Shown here piece by piece: positions 54,525 to 64,000 of a stretch of 64,000 nt of DNA (positions are counted from its first letter, which is position 1; every line of letters begins with the position of its first letter). Source of the DNA: Cloeon dipterum (Eukaryota > Arthropoda > Insecta > Ephemeroptera > Baetidae). The stretch is from assembly GCF_949628265.1 (NCBI RefSeq), contig NC_088789.1:29319883-29383882 (forward strand), in the 5' to 3' direction. The notes below the pieces were generated by a model. The model had not been told where the DNA came from and searched no databases. It was given only the letters and a program-made list of their open reading frames with translations. Both the position numbers and the translations under genes were made by a program.

Positions 54525-55682
54525 CTTTGAATAATAATCGAGTAGTTTGCAGAGAATACGGAAATCGAACTGCTCAGAGGCACAAATGGAATCGAACTGC
54601 CTCACTAAACTGATTGAGAAGCTAAGATTATGTATAATAAACGCTAAGTGGGGACCAGTATTATTGTTAGACAAATAAAAACAATTGCACGGCCCCCAGT
54701 AATGCGCCAATGATCGATGGGGAACTGAAAAAATCCTTTCGTTCATTGGGAATTAAAAGTTGATAGGAGGAGATTTCATTTATTTTTTATTGAATAAAAA
54801 TCTTTTATAGAGCTCTGTGTATTTATTTGATTCCATTGGTTTTTCTTAGTCATTTATTGATTTTACCTTCGATTTTATACATATTTACAAGCTGCTGTGA
54901 TTTAAAATTTTTATTATGAATTATTTAATTCGCTAGCTACACTATAAATATATCCGGCGCGCACTTTCATATTATATTAATCAAACCACAGTGATGTGCT
55001 TTGCAAATATGCAACTATACATAAATAAAATTAAGTATAAATACTATTTTAAAATATAATAAAAATTATCTCCATAATAGTTATTAAATTTTTAAAAATT
55101 CAATAGGGTTTGCATAATAATTTAAAATTAAAAGAAATACGAAACAATTATTATAGTTAATAAATATCTAAATAATGTTATTATTTTTAATAATTATATT
55201 CACAATTTTTAATTTTGTCAGAAATAAAAATTTATTTAAATTAAAAATTCAAGCCAATGAACTGCCGCCTTTTATGTGTCTTCCTTTTTGTGATCTCCAT
55301 ATATGCTACGCGCCTAATGGTAAAAAATCAGCAAACTGCCAAACACGCCAGACACAACATGAACTAAAAATGAAACCGTCTGCTAGCCAAAGAGCCCACC
55401 GCTTCAAGCATTCGTGTTTTGCGACCAAGAGAAAGAATTTATTTAAATTAACTGGGATTGTCTAGTTTGTTTAAAAGAAGATAACATTTTTGTTCTCCTG
55501 ACGATCACTGACTTTGATCGCGTTTAAGCTCAAAGTTGATGTTTTTGTTTGCCAAACATTCGTTTCTTCACTGCATTTACACAAAAACGACTGCTTATTC
55601 TTTTATAGTCATTCAACCGAGAGGGACCATAGAGTTAACGCTTTCCTAGCCATTGGTAGCATTTAAGTTGGAAGGAAGCAAA
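54525..55682. promoter_or_regulatory. Divergent promoter region T6 / A3
   Basis: Near-copy of 47343-48519: reversed T promoter near 54600-54670, AT-rich middle, A upstream block to the ATG at 55683. Confidence 0.5.
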
Positions 55683-57557
55683 ATGTCCAGACTCTTTGTA
55701 AGTAAAATATATCTTTCAATCGATAAAAGGTCACAGAATAAATTGATACATTTTTTTCAGCAGAGAATGAATTCATTCATCGCCATGAAAGATAACGAAC
55801 GCTTCAACGAGAAGACAGAGTTGGGCGCCACTCCGTTGATGCTCGCGGCCAAAAACAAAGACCTGAAAAGCTGCGTGGCGCTCGTGGAAAAAGGCCAAGA
55901 CCCGGAAGCGACCACAGATTTGGGCGTATCGCTTCTTCACTTCGCGGCCGTGAATAAGAGGCATGGACTGGAAATTATTTCGCACTTCCTGGGCCATGGA
56001 CTCGATTTATCAGAAGCAAAGGACGTTGACGGCGAGGAGCCAGTCCTTTACGCCATCAGGACAGGAGACTTTAGCCTCGCCAGGAATATTTTGAAGCTTC
56101 ATAATGGGGAAACAAACCTGTTGCTCTTCTTTGTTGCCCAAAACAATTTAAAAATCGTCAAAATTATTCACGCAGACGACCCTGAATTGATCAAACATCA
56201 AGATGCAAAAGGTAATAGTGCCCTCCACCTTGCGGCCGAGTTTGCGGACCTGAAAATGTGTGAGTGGATCGTCAAACAAGGCGTCGACGTAAGATCTGTG
56301 AACGCACTCAAAATGACTGCACTGCACTGCGCTATGCTGAACGTTAATTATGGGAGAGAAATTGTCAGGTACTTGGTCGTCCGTTTCAAATTGGCCATTT
56401 ACGCCAAAAACAGTTTGAGCGAGACGCCCCTGCACCTGGCCCTTTCGACTGGAAACCTTGAATTGGCGCAGCAGTTACTGAACTTTGGAGTCAAAGTAAA
56501 GAGGTGCGGCAAGAACCTTTTGCACTACTGCGTCAAAAGAAATAAGCTAAAAGGCGCAAGGTTTGTGCAAAGTAGGAACAAATCTCTGATAAAACATCGC
56601 GACTCCAATGGCGAAAACGCTCTTCACATCGCAGCTGAGTCCGCGGACATGGCAATGTGCCACTGGCTAATTGAGCAGGGCGTCGACGCCAAGACTTTGG
56701 TCCGAGTGAGGAAATCCTCGGCTCTCCATTACGTCGGCTGCAACATATTCTACGGAAAACAACTCGTCGCTTTCTTCGTCGGCTTGGGGTTGGATTTGAA
56801 CAAAATGGACAAGTTTCTCTACACCCCTCTTCACGTCGCTCTGATTAACCAAAATATTGAGGTCGCTGAGGAGATGGTCAAATTCGGTGCCGACTTTAGA
56901 GTAAAATCTGGCCACTTCAATCTGCTGCACTATTCTGTAATTGGCAATGAATTAAAAAGCGTCCAATTTTTGCATTCCAAGGACCCAGAACTGGTGAAGG
57001 AGCTGACACTATTGAGGGAAAACGCTCTTCACCTGGCCGCGAAGCACGCGGACAGAGAAATGTGCAAATTTCTGTGCGAAGAGGCGGGCGTCAATCCTTT
57101 CAGCTCGAATGAGATGAACAACAATGTGTTGCACCTCGCCGCGGCCAACGAAAAACACGGGGCGGAACTCGTAGAGTACTTTGCCACCGAGAAAGGGGTG
57201 GACGTGCATCAAAGAAATGTATCTCTCGAGACCCCTCTGCACCATGCTCTTGACCGAGAAAATCTGGGCGTCGCTGAGGCGTTGCTCCGGGCAGGCGCCA
57301 GCATTAATGCCTTATTGGCTCATGACAGCCTCCTGCACTTTTGCGTTAGTAGAAACAAATTGCAAAGCGTTAGGTTTGTCCTCGAGAAGAATAAAGACAT
57401 GATCAACGCAATTGGCAATTACGGAATGACCGCTTTGCACGTTGCGGCAAAGTTGGGTCACCTCGATTTATGCGAGTTTTTGGTGGAGCAGGGAATTGAC
57501 TTGAACGCAGAAGATGCGTTTAACAACATGGCGCTAACCTACGTCCCGTTTTATTAA
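55683..57557 (+). CDS. Ankyrin super-repeat protein A3
   Basis: Exon 1 is 55683-55697 (MSRLF) and exon 2 is 55761-57557, giving 603 aa. It ends LTYVPFY, 16 residues before the A1 end, because of a stop after FY. The ankyrin super-repeat landmarks are as in A1. One internal region (ALHCAMLNVNYGREIVRYLVV) is shared with A2 and A4 but differs strongly from A1, so only part of the gene has diverged. It is an intact member of the 7.16-kb tandem unit. AATAAA near 57640. Confidence 0.8.
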   Translation: MSRLFVSKIYLSIDKRSQNKLIHFFQQRMNSFIAMKDNERFNEKTELGATPLMLAAKNKDLKSCVALVEKGQDPEATTDLGVSLLHFAAVNKRHGLEIISHFLGHGLDLSEAKDVDGEEPVLYAIRTGDFSLARNILKLHNGETNLLLFFVAQNNLKIVKIIHADDPELIKHQDAKGNSALHLAAEFADLKMCEWIVKQGVDVRSVNALKMTALHCAMLNVNYGREIVRYLVVRFKLAIYAKNSLSETPLHLALSTGNLELAQQLLNFGVKVKRCGKNLLHYCVKRNKLKGARFVQSRNKSLIKHRDSNGENALHIAAESADMAMCHWLIEQGVDAKTLVRVRKSSALHYVGCNIFYGKQLVAFFVGLGLDLNKMDKFLYTPLHVALINQNIEVAEEMVKFGADFRVKSGHFNLLHYSVIGNELKSVQFLHSKDPELVKELTLLRENALHLAAKHADREMCKFLCEEAGVNPFSSNEMNNNVLHLAAANEKHGAELVEYFATEKGVDVHQRNVSLETPLHHALDRENLGVAEALLRAGASINALLAHDSLLHFCVSRNKLQSVRFVLEKNKDMINAIGNYGMTALHVAAKLGHLDLCEFLVEQGIDLNAEDAFNNMALTYVPFY

Positions 57558-59430
57558 TAAGAAACTTAGGAACTACTTTTCTCTACTTCTGGTGTATGTG
57601 GAAATATGAAACAGACAAACCATTGTAATCGAGGGAAAATAAATAAATAAATTTAAAAATACAATTTATTTTATTTTAAATTTAAACAAACAATAACACC
57701 AAGTAACAGGAAAACAGCTCTTTAAAATAAAAAATACGTTGCCAACTGGTTTTGATTATATTTAAATCCAAAACCACAATTCCTCGAATCAATTTTACTC
57801 TCACTATATCTGCCCCTGAAATTTCATTCGTTTTTCATCATCTCGCTGCTCAGTTTCTGCTCCATTCAACATCCAAAGTCACATGACCGATTTTACCTTC
57901 CCCTCCAACGCTAAGGAGAGTAAAAAACCTTAACAAACAAAGCTCGCAAGGTTCCAGCGCTGGCTTACTGAACTTAACACGTTTGGGTAAAATATTCATT
58001 TTGGGAATTTCAGTCAAATTTTCGGGTAGAATAAATTGAGGCCTCCCAGCCCTTAGCTAACTAATGTTCATATCTTTTACGAGAAAATATTCGATTTATT
58101 TTTAGTAACCCTTTAAGATATGTCCTAAAATATATAAAAATGCAACACAATCGTTCAAAGAATATTCATGGATGCCAATTGCTATATAAATAAATCTACT
58201 TTTGTTTGTGTATCAATTTTAAAATAAAAAAGCGGTTTATAATCTCAAGGCTTGTTTGCCATTTTATGCGAGTTTATGTATGCCATTAATTGGGGAAACT
58301 CTTGGTTTTGAAATTAAATCGGATTTCAAGTAAGGAGACAGCCATTACCATTTGAAAAGCACGGTAACTTTCCGGCTAATTTGCTTCTTAGGTCAATTTA
58401 GCGGCTTTAAATTCAAAGCGTCTATGCTAGCCACCGAGCCCACCGCATTCGTATTTTTTGCGACAAGGAGAAAGACAATTTTATGTAAAATATTTGGGAT
58501 GTGCATATATGTTTTATTCGAGTTTTTTAGATAGCTAATGGTAACGCAGCCCTAAGTTATGATATTCCTGTTGATCTGTTCCGGAAAACAGAGAACAGAG
58601 ATCGTTTAAACGAGAGTCAATTAAACAGCGCTGCTTTTGTGATCAAACGTCGCTTCTGGCGATATTGGTTGCTGCGTATATTAAAGGAGAGAGCAAGGGG
58701 CGGACGGCATGCAGCTGCTGGCGGAGAGAGCTGAGGGCTTTGAATGATCTGCGCTTAATAATAATAAAGAATGAAAATGAATCGCAACAGATGAATGAAT
58801 GAAACATTTGTTGCGGCGACGTGGAAAATAGGTCAATTGATATTGCGGCTGATATTTGTTATTTTTTTTTAAAAACAAAAATTTATGATTGAAAATTAAC
58901 TATTTTATTTTGTTTTTAATAACATAAAAATTAACTTCAATAGGGTTTTTTTTAAATCTACGTGATGCCTCATTCCTTCCAACAGGATATTAAAAAAATT
59001 CTTTTCCTTCACGAATTCAGAATTCAGAAAAATAGTTGTGTCTCCCATTCCCCATTGTTAAATTGTCTCAGTTGTTTAATTGGCAAGTAAGAGCTGAAAC
59101 ATGTAAAAAAAAACAATAAAAATTTCAATCTTCAACTAACGAGAACAATTCCGGTATTTCATCATCCCTTCGAGTACAAACTAATGAAAGTTTTCACATT
59201 TTTTTATCACCAATATATAAATATTTCTCTATAGGCGTAGATAAGAAAAAATATACATTTTGTTTAAACTTGTAACTATGTAAATGATCGACTAAAGTTT
59301 AAATTTAAGAATTTTGGAAAAAAATAACGAAATTATTTATCTTTGGTAAATAAGTACATAAACTGCTTTAGTTGAAACAACACAAATTTTTAAATATTTT
59401 TTCAGCAGTGTATTCCCCCGCTTGTACGTT
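57558..59430. other. Second inverted, gutted E-D-C unit and G5 upstream module
   Basis: Near-copy of 50397-52263: reversed C 3' flank at about 57790-58270, reversed E upstream block at 58495-58860, then the G upstream module. No intact gene. Confidence 0.55.
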
Positions 59431-59592
59431 ATGAAGAGATCGCAAACTTTCCATTTCCACGAGGCCGGCCGCACAAGAAACTCTGCAGAACTTATTCTTC
59501 CAACACAGGAGAAACGCTTACTACACTGTTCTATAAAGCCATGGAGCCTACAAAAATATTCAGTCGGTGTGAGTGGTGGCACCAGGCGCTGA
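59431..59592 (+). pseudogene. G frame, copy 5, frameshifted
   Basis: Like G4 until codon 29, then two extra bases shift the frame and it stops at 59590-59592 (53 codons). The downstream part still reads MEPTKIFSRCEWWHQ in the original frame from an internal ATG near 59540. Splice signals are kept. Confidence 0.55.
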
Positions 59593-59995
59593 CTGCATTT
59601 ACCACATTTAACAGGAAACCATTATTAGTTTAAGGTGAGTTTTTCCTCATTAACACTACCTAATGAATCAGTGATAAAATTTTATGATTAATTTTAAATC
59701 AAATAATCGTCTTATAAAAATTTAATAGCATCTAAAAAATTAACATTTGAGTTTTAAGTTGATTTTTTTAAAAATTATTATAAATTTGAAAAAAATTAAT
59801 GATGTTAAAAATTACATGGCATTAGTTTTTATTACAATTATTATTTTTTCAGAAGACAGCAGAATCGCATGTTGGAGACCATAAAAACTAGAAAATATCA
59901 ATGACGTGTGTGTGTGCTCAAAGTTTGCCTCTACATAACAAAGCAATGTGTTTGCGAACAGAACAGAACAGAATACAATTTGAACTTCAAAAAAC

Positions 59996-60465
59996 ATGTA
60001 AAGTTCTAAATTTGCACCATATGATGGCAATTATTTTATTTCTTGTTCTATAGGTCTTATGACAGGTGTGACTCTCCATTCATGGACTTGACCAAAATAT
60101 ACCGATTCATGCAGAAGACGATGAGCGAAAAAGCAGGCGCCACGGAAAAGAGCTCGTCCGGTTTTTCGCACTCCTAAACGTCGACGTGAACGGAGGAATG
60201 GAAAAAGGAGAGACGCCCCTGCACGGCGCCCTCTTCTCGGAAAACGTGGACGTCGCCAAAACTCTGCTTCGTCTCGGTGCCAAATTAAATAAAAGCAAAA
60301 ATAACATTTTCGATCTTCTGCGTCATGGCCAACAAATAGAAAAGCGCCCAGTTTGTGCACAGCAAGAACAAGAATCTGGTTAAGTTCTCAATATTTGCTT
60401 GCTTCTCCGTCACCAGCATTATGGAAAGTGAAATTCGCCTGGCTTTTGGATTGGAATCTGTATCG
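59996..60465 (+). pseudogene. B/C fusion pseudogene 3
   Basis: Same structure and junctions as pseudogene 2: split start codon (AT 59996-59997, acceptor ending 60053), then MSYDRCDSPFMDLTKIYRF, the out-of-frame internal deletion, and the C-type 3' end near 60380. Additional frame changes are present in the B part (for example an extra base near 60310). Confidence 0.75.
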
Positions 60466-61141
60466 GAAAAATATGATTTGTGGCACTTTAAAAATTATGT
60501 CCAACAAAAAACTTACAAACACACCATGTTAAATATAAACATCATAGCTTTTAATTTTTGAAATGGAAGTAGATTTTATTTATATTGAAATTTGGCAACT
60601 ATCGATATTATATGAACACAAATGTTTTTATTTACTACATAGTCTATTCTTTTGATACTAATAATAAATCGAATATTTGCTCGAGAAAGACAAGAACAAA
60701 TTACTTATTTAGGGACCTCTAGAGGCCTCAATTGGTTCGATTTTATTTTATTCGAAATCCGATTGAATAGTATTCCCCACAAACGTTAAGTTTAGTGAGT
60801 TACAGCCATCGGCCAGCGCTGGCTCATTGCGAACTATTTTTGTGGCGTCAGAGGCATCTGCGTTGGAGGGGAAGGTAAAAGCGGCAGCTGGCAAACGAGC
60901 AGGCACGCGACTCTGGATGTTGAATGCAGATGAGCGGCGAGAGGAAAATTAAAATTAATTAATGAAATTCCTGCGGCGCATCGCTTGTGAAAGGGAAATT
61001 TATTTTAGGAGCAACTATTTCGTTTTTGACACATGTAGACATTTTTTAACACTTTGTCGACCTTACTTATTGGAATTGATCAAGAAAAGACCAAAATCAA
61101 AACATTTGCCTTCACAACAAGCAAATTTAAAATTTATTAAT

Positions 61142-61686
61142 TTAAGCATCAGGGAACCAGTAGTTAAAAGTACTCATTATGGCGATTGCCAACAACAAGC
61201 AAATCAAAGAAACAACGCCCAATAGAAAAAAGAGCACGCTGACGCAGAAACATGGCATGGATATTTTTATGGGTTCTTTTCTGTGCAGGTCTTCTTCATC
61301 ATCTTCCGAGTCATCGCTTTCCTCTTGCTGCAAAAAATAATTTTGAAAATAGTGAATATAAAAAAAATAGACAAACCCCACCGAAAGTGTTGAATCTGTG
61401 TCTGAATCGTTTCCATGTAATAGCCGTCTTTCATTTCTAATCACTCGCAAGAAACGTTTCTGCTCTCTTCTGAATAAGAAAAAAAGAGAAATCAATACGA
61501 ATTTCATTCTAGTGAGGAGTAACTTTAATCTCACCTATTACGTCGATTCATTCCATGTTCCCTAGTTGACCCGTCATTGATCACGCCACGGAAAATCAGC
61601 TCGAAGATTACAACTATGACGGCGATTGGGACGAACAAGATATAACTGGCGATCCAGAGGTTGTTTAGAAGATCGTCAGAAAACAT
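61142..61686 (-). CDS. Two-pass small membrane protein T7
   Basis: Minus-strand exons 61686-61535, 61469-61382 and 61327-61142 (152, 88, 186) give 141 aa. The linker is RREQKRFLRVIRNERR, the last exon QEESDDSEDDEEDLHR, then the second helix and FPDA. Both introns are open in one frame with exon 3, but the conserved splice sites and identical phases in all T copies support splicing. Confidence 0.75.
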
Positions 61687-62842
61687 CTTTGAAAAGGATT
61701 CAAGTAGTTTGCAGAGAATACGGAAATCGAACTACTCAGAGGCTCAAGTGGAATTGAAGTGGCTCACTAAACTGATTGAGAAGCTAAGAATATGTATACT
61801 AAACGCTAAGTGGGGACCAGTATTATTGTTACGCAAATAAAGACAATCGCTCGGCCCCCAGTAATGCGCCAATGATAAATGGGGAACTGAAAAAACCTTT
61901 TCGTTCATTGGGAATTAAAAATTGGTAGGAGTTTTCATTTATTTTTTATTAAATAAAAAATCTTTCATAGAGCTCTGTGTATTTATTTGATTCCATTGGT
62001 TTTTCATAGTCATTTATTGATTTTACCTTCGATTTTATACATATTTACAAGCTGCTGTGTTTTAAGTTGTTATTGTAAATTATTTAATTCGCTAGCTACA
62101 CTTAAAATATATCCGGCGCGCACTTTTATATCAATCCAATCACAAAGATATGCTATGCAAATATGCAACTATATATAAATCAAATAAGTATATGCTATTT
62201 AAAATATAATAAAAATTATCTACATAACAGTTATTAATTTTATAAGATATTCATAAAAATTCAATAAGGTTTGCATAATAATTTAAAATTAAAAGAAATA
62301 CGAAACAATCATTGTAGTAAATAAATATCTAAAAAATGTTATTATTTTAATAATTAATTATATTCGTAATTCTTAAATTTGTTTTAAATAAAAATTAAAA
62401 AACCGAGCCAATGAACTGCTGCCTATTATATATTTTTTGTCTTTCCTTTTGTGATCTCCATATATGCTAAGCGCCAAATGGTAAAAAATCAGCAAACTGC
62501 CAAAAACGCCAGACAGAACATATACTAAAAATGAAACCGTCTGCTAGCCAAAGAGCCCACCGCTTCAAGCATTCGTGTTTTGCGACCAAGAGAAAGAATT
62601 TATTAAAATTAACTGGGATTGTCTAGTTTGTTTCAAAGTAGATACTATTTTTGTTCTCCTGACGATCACTGACTTTGATCGCGTTTAAGCTCAAAGTTGA
62701 TGTTTTTGTTTGCCAAACATTCGTTTCTTCACTGCATTTACACAAAATTACTGCTTATTCTTTTATTGTCATTCAAACGAGAGGTACCATAGAGTTAACG
62801 CTTTCCTAGCCATTGGTAGCATTTCAGTTGGAAGGAAGCAAA
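61687..62842. promoter_or_regulatory. Divergent promoter region T7 / A4
   Basis: Third copy of the T-A intergenic region. The reversed T core promoter (TCAGT, TATA-like) lies near 61765-61800. The A upstream block ends at the ATG at 62843, with AACGAGAGG replacing the usual AACCGAGAGG near 62778. Confidence 0.5.
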
Positions 62843-64000
62843 ATGTCCAGACTAATTGTAAGTTAAAATATATCTTTCAATCGATAAAAGGTCACAGAAT
62901 AAATCGAAATATTTTTTCAGCAGAAAATGAATTCATTCATCGCCATGAAAGAAAACGAACGCTTCAACGAGAAGACAGAGTTGGGCGCCACTCTGTTGAT
63001 GCTCGCGGCCAAAAACAAAGACCTGAAAAGCTGCCTGACACTCGTGGAAAAAGGCCAAAATCCGGAAGCGACTACAGATTTTGGCGTATCGCTTCTTCAC
63101 TTCGCGGCCGTGAATAAGAGACACGGACTGGAAATTATTTCGCACTTCCTGAGCCAAGGACTCGATTTATCGGAAGCAAAGGACGTTGACGGCGAGGAGC
63201 CAGTCCTTTACGCCATCAGGACAGGAGATTTTAGCCTCGCCAGGAATATTTTGAAGCTTCAAAATGGGGAAACTAACCTGTTGCTCTTCTTTGTTGCCCG
63301 AAACAATTTAAAAATCGTCAAAATTATTCACGCAGACAACCCTGAATTGATCAAAAAGCAAGACGCAAAAGGCAATAGTGCCCTCCACCTTGCGGCCGAG
63401 TTTGCGGACCTGAAAATGTGTGAGTGGATTATCAAGAAAGGCGTCGACGTAAGATCTGTGAACGCACTCAAAATGACTGCACTGCACTGCGCTGTGCTGA
63501 ACGTTAATTATGGGAGAGAAATTGTCAGGTACTTGGTCGTCCGCTTGAAATTGTCCGTTTACGCCAAAAACAGTTCGAGCGAGACGCCCCTGCACCTGGC
63601 CCTTTCGACTGGAAACTTTGAATTGGCGCAGCAGTTGCTGGACTTTGGAGTCAAAGTAAAGAGGTGCAGCAAGAACCTTTTGCACTACTGCGTCAAAAGA
63701 AATAAGCTCAAAAGCGCAAGGTTTGTGCAAAGTAGGAACAAATCTCTGATAAAACATCGTGACTCCAATGGCGAAAACGCTCTTCACATCGCAGCTGAGT
63801 CCGCGGACATGGCAATGTGCCACTGGCTAATTGAAGAGGGCGTCGACGCCAAGACTTTGGTCCGAGTTAGGAAATCCTCGGCTCTCCATTACGTCGGCTG
63901 CAACATATTCTACGGAAAACAACTCGTCGCTTTCTTCGTAGGCTTGGGGTTGGATTTGAACAAAATGGACAAGTTTCTCTACACCCCTCTTCACGTCGCG
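62843..64000 (+). CDS. Ankyrin super-repeat protein A4, cut by window end
   Basis: Exon 1 (62843-62857) reads MSRLI and exon 2 (62921 onward) is open for 360 codons to the window edge. The intron contains an in-frame TAA right after the donor (GTAAGTTAA), so it must be removed for a full-length product; this confirms the intron in A1-A3. The first ankyrin has TLLMLAAK in place of TPLMLAAK, losing the turn proline. The rest resembles A3. Completeness cannot be judged. Confidence 0.75.

Larger units (their letters stand above)
46797..64000. repeat. Tandem array of about 7.16-kb units
   Basis: Corresponding points repeat at constant spacing: A starts at 48520, 55683 and 62843 (7163, 7160); T starts at 47342, 54524 and 61686 (7182, 7162); G at 52264 and 59431 (7167); pseudogene leaders at 52826 and 59996 (7170). 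Each unit is T(-), A(+), inverted E/C remnant, G(+), B/C pseudogene(+). High identity of flanks as well as genes indicates recent duplication or homogenisation. Confidence 0.9.

Overview
The window is nuclear DNA of a metazoan, most likely an arthropod with compact genes. The sequence shows short spliceosomal introns (about 50-90 bp) with GTRAGT donors and polypyrimidine-CAG acceptors, AATAAA signals after the genes, TCAGT-type initiator motifs with TATA-like boxes, an AT-rich background, and a plexin-domain (TEM7/PLXDC-type) gene at the left edge. No operon-like bacterial layout, rRNA gene or confident tRNA gene was seen. The species cannot be fixed from the sequence; an insect such as a mayfly is a guess only.

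Most of the window is one rapidly duplicating multigene cluster. I use family letters. A, B and C are three related families of intracellular ankyrin-repeat proteins of about 580-620 aa, each built from a 4-ankyrin super-repeat of about 131-137 residues. T is a family of 141-aa proteins with two membrane segments, encoded in three exons of 152, 88 and 186 coding bases. E is a 62-64-aa single-pass membrane protein. D is a 496-aa leucine-rich, possibly LRR-like protein whose gene starts about 0.8 kb after E, with splice signals that could join both into one mRNA. G is a small 66-aa open frame inside an exon-like block.

Layout: 1-1017 foldback repeat; 1018-2281 plexin-domain gene; 3524-15210 A1, T1, B1, C1 (all +), then T2 and a broken T3 (-), with an orphan bromodomain piece at 12.64 kb; 15.2-19.9 kb gene-poor; 19957-22336 E1-D1; 24412 G1, then a 1.7-kb GC-rich island with a 53-bp minisatellite; 27313-32973 E2, broken D2, C2; 34606 G2; 35773-41059 E3, D3, C3 (internally deleted); 42.4 kb broken T4; 44.1-46.1 kb a palindrome, G3, T8 and B/C relics; 46797-64000 a tandem array of about 7.16-kb units [T(-) - A(+) - inverted E/C remnant - G(+) - B/C pseudogene] holding A2 (frameshifted), A3 and A4 (cut by the window end).

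Function is not readable directly. Ankyrin super-repeat proteins, small membrane proteins and LRR-like proteins undergoing tandem birth, death and fusion would suit a diversifying recognition or immune-like locus, but that is inference. The strongest observations are the ATG codon of family B split by an intron, the possible shared E-D transcript, the loss of exactly one super-repeat in C3, and the GC-rich island placed by comparison with its paralog.
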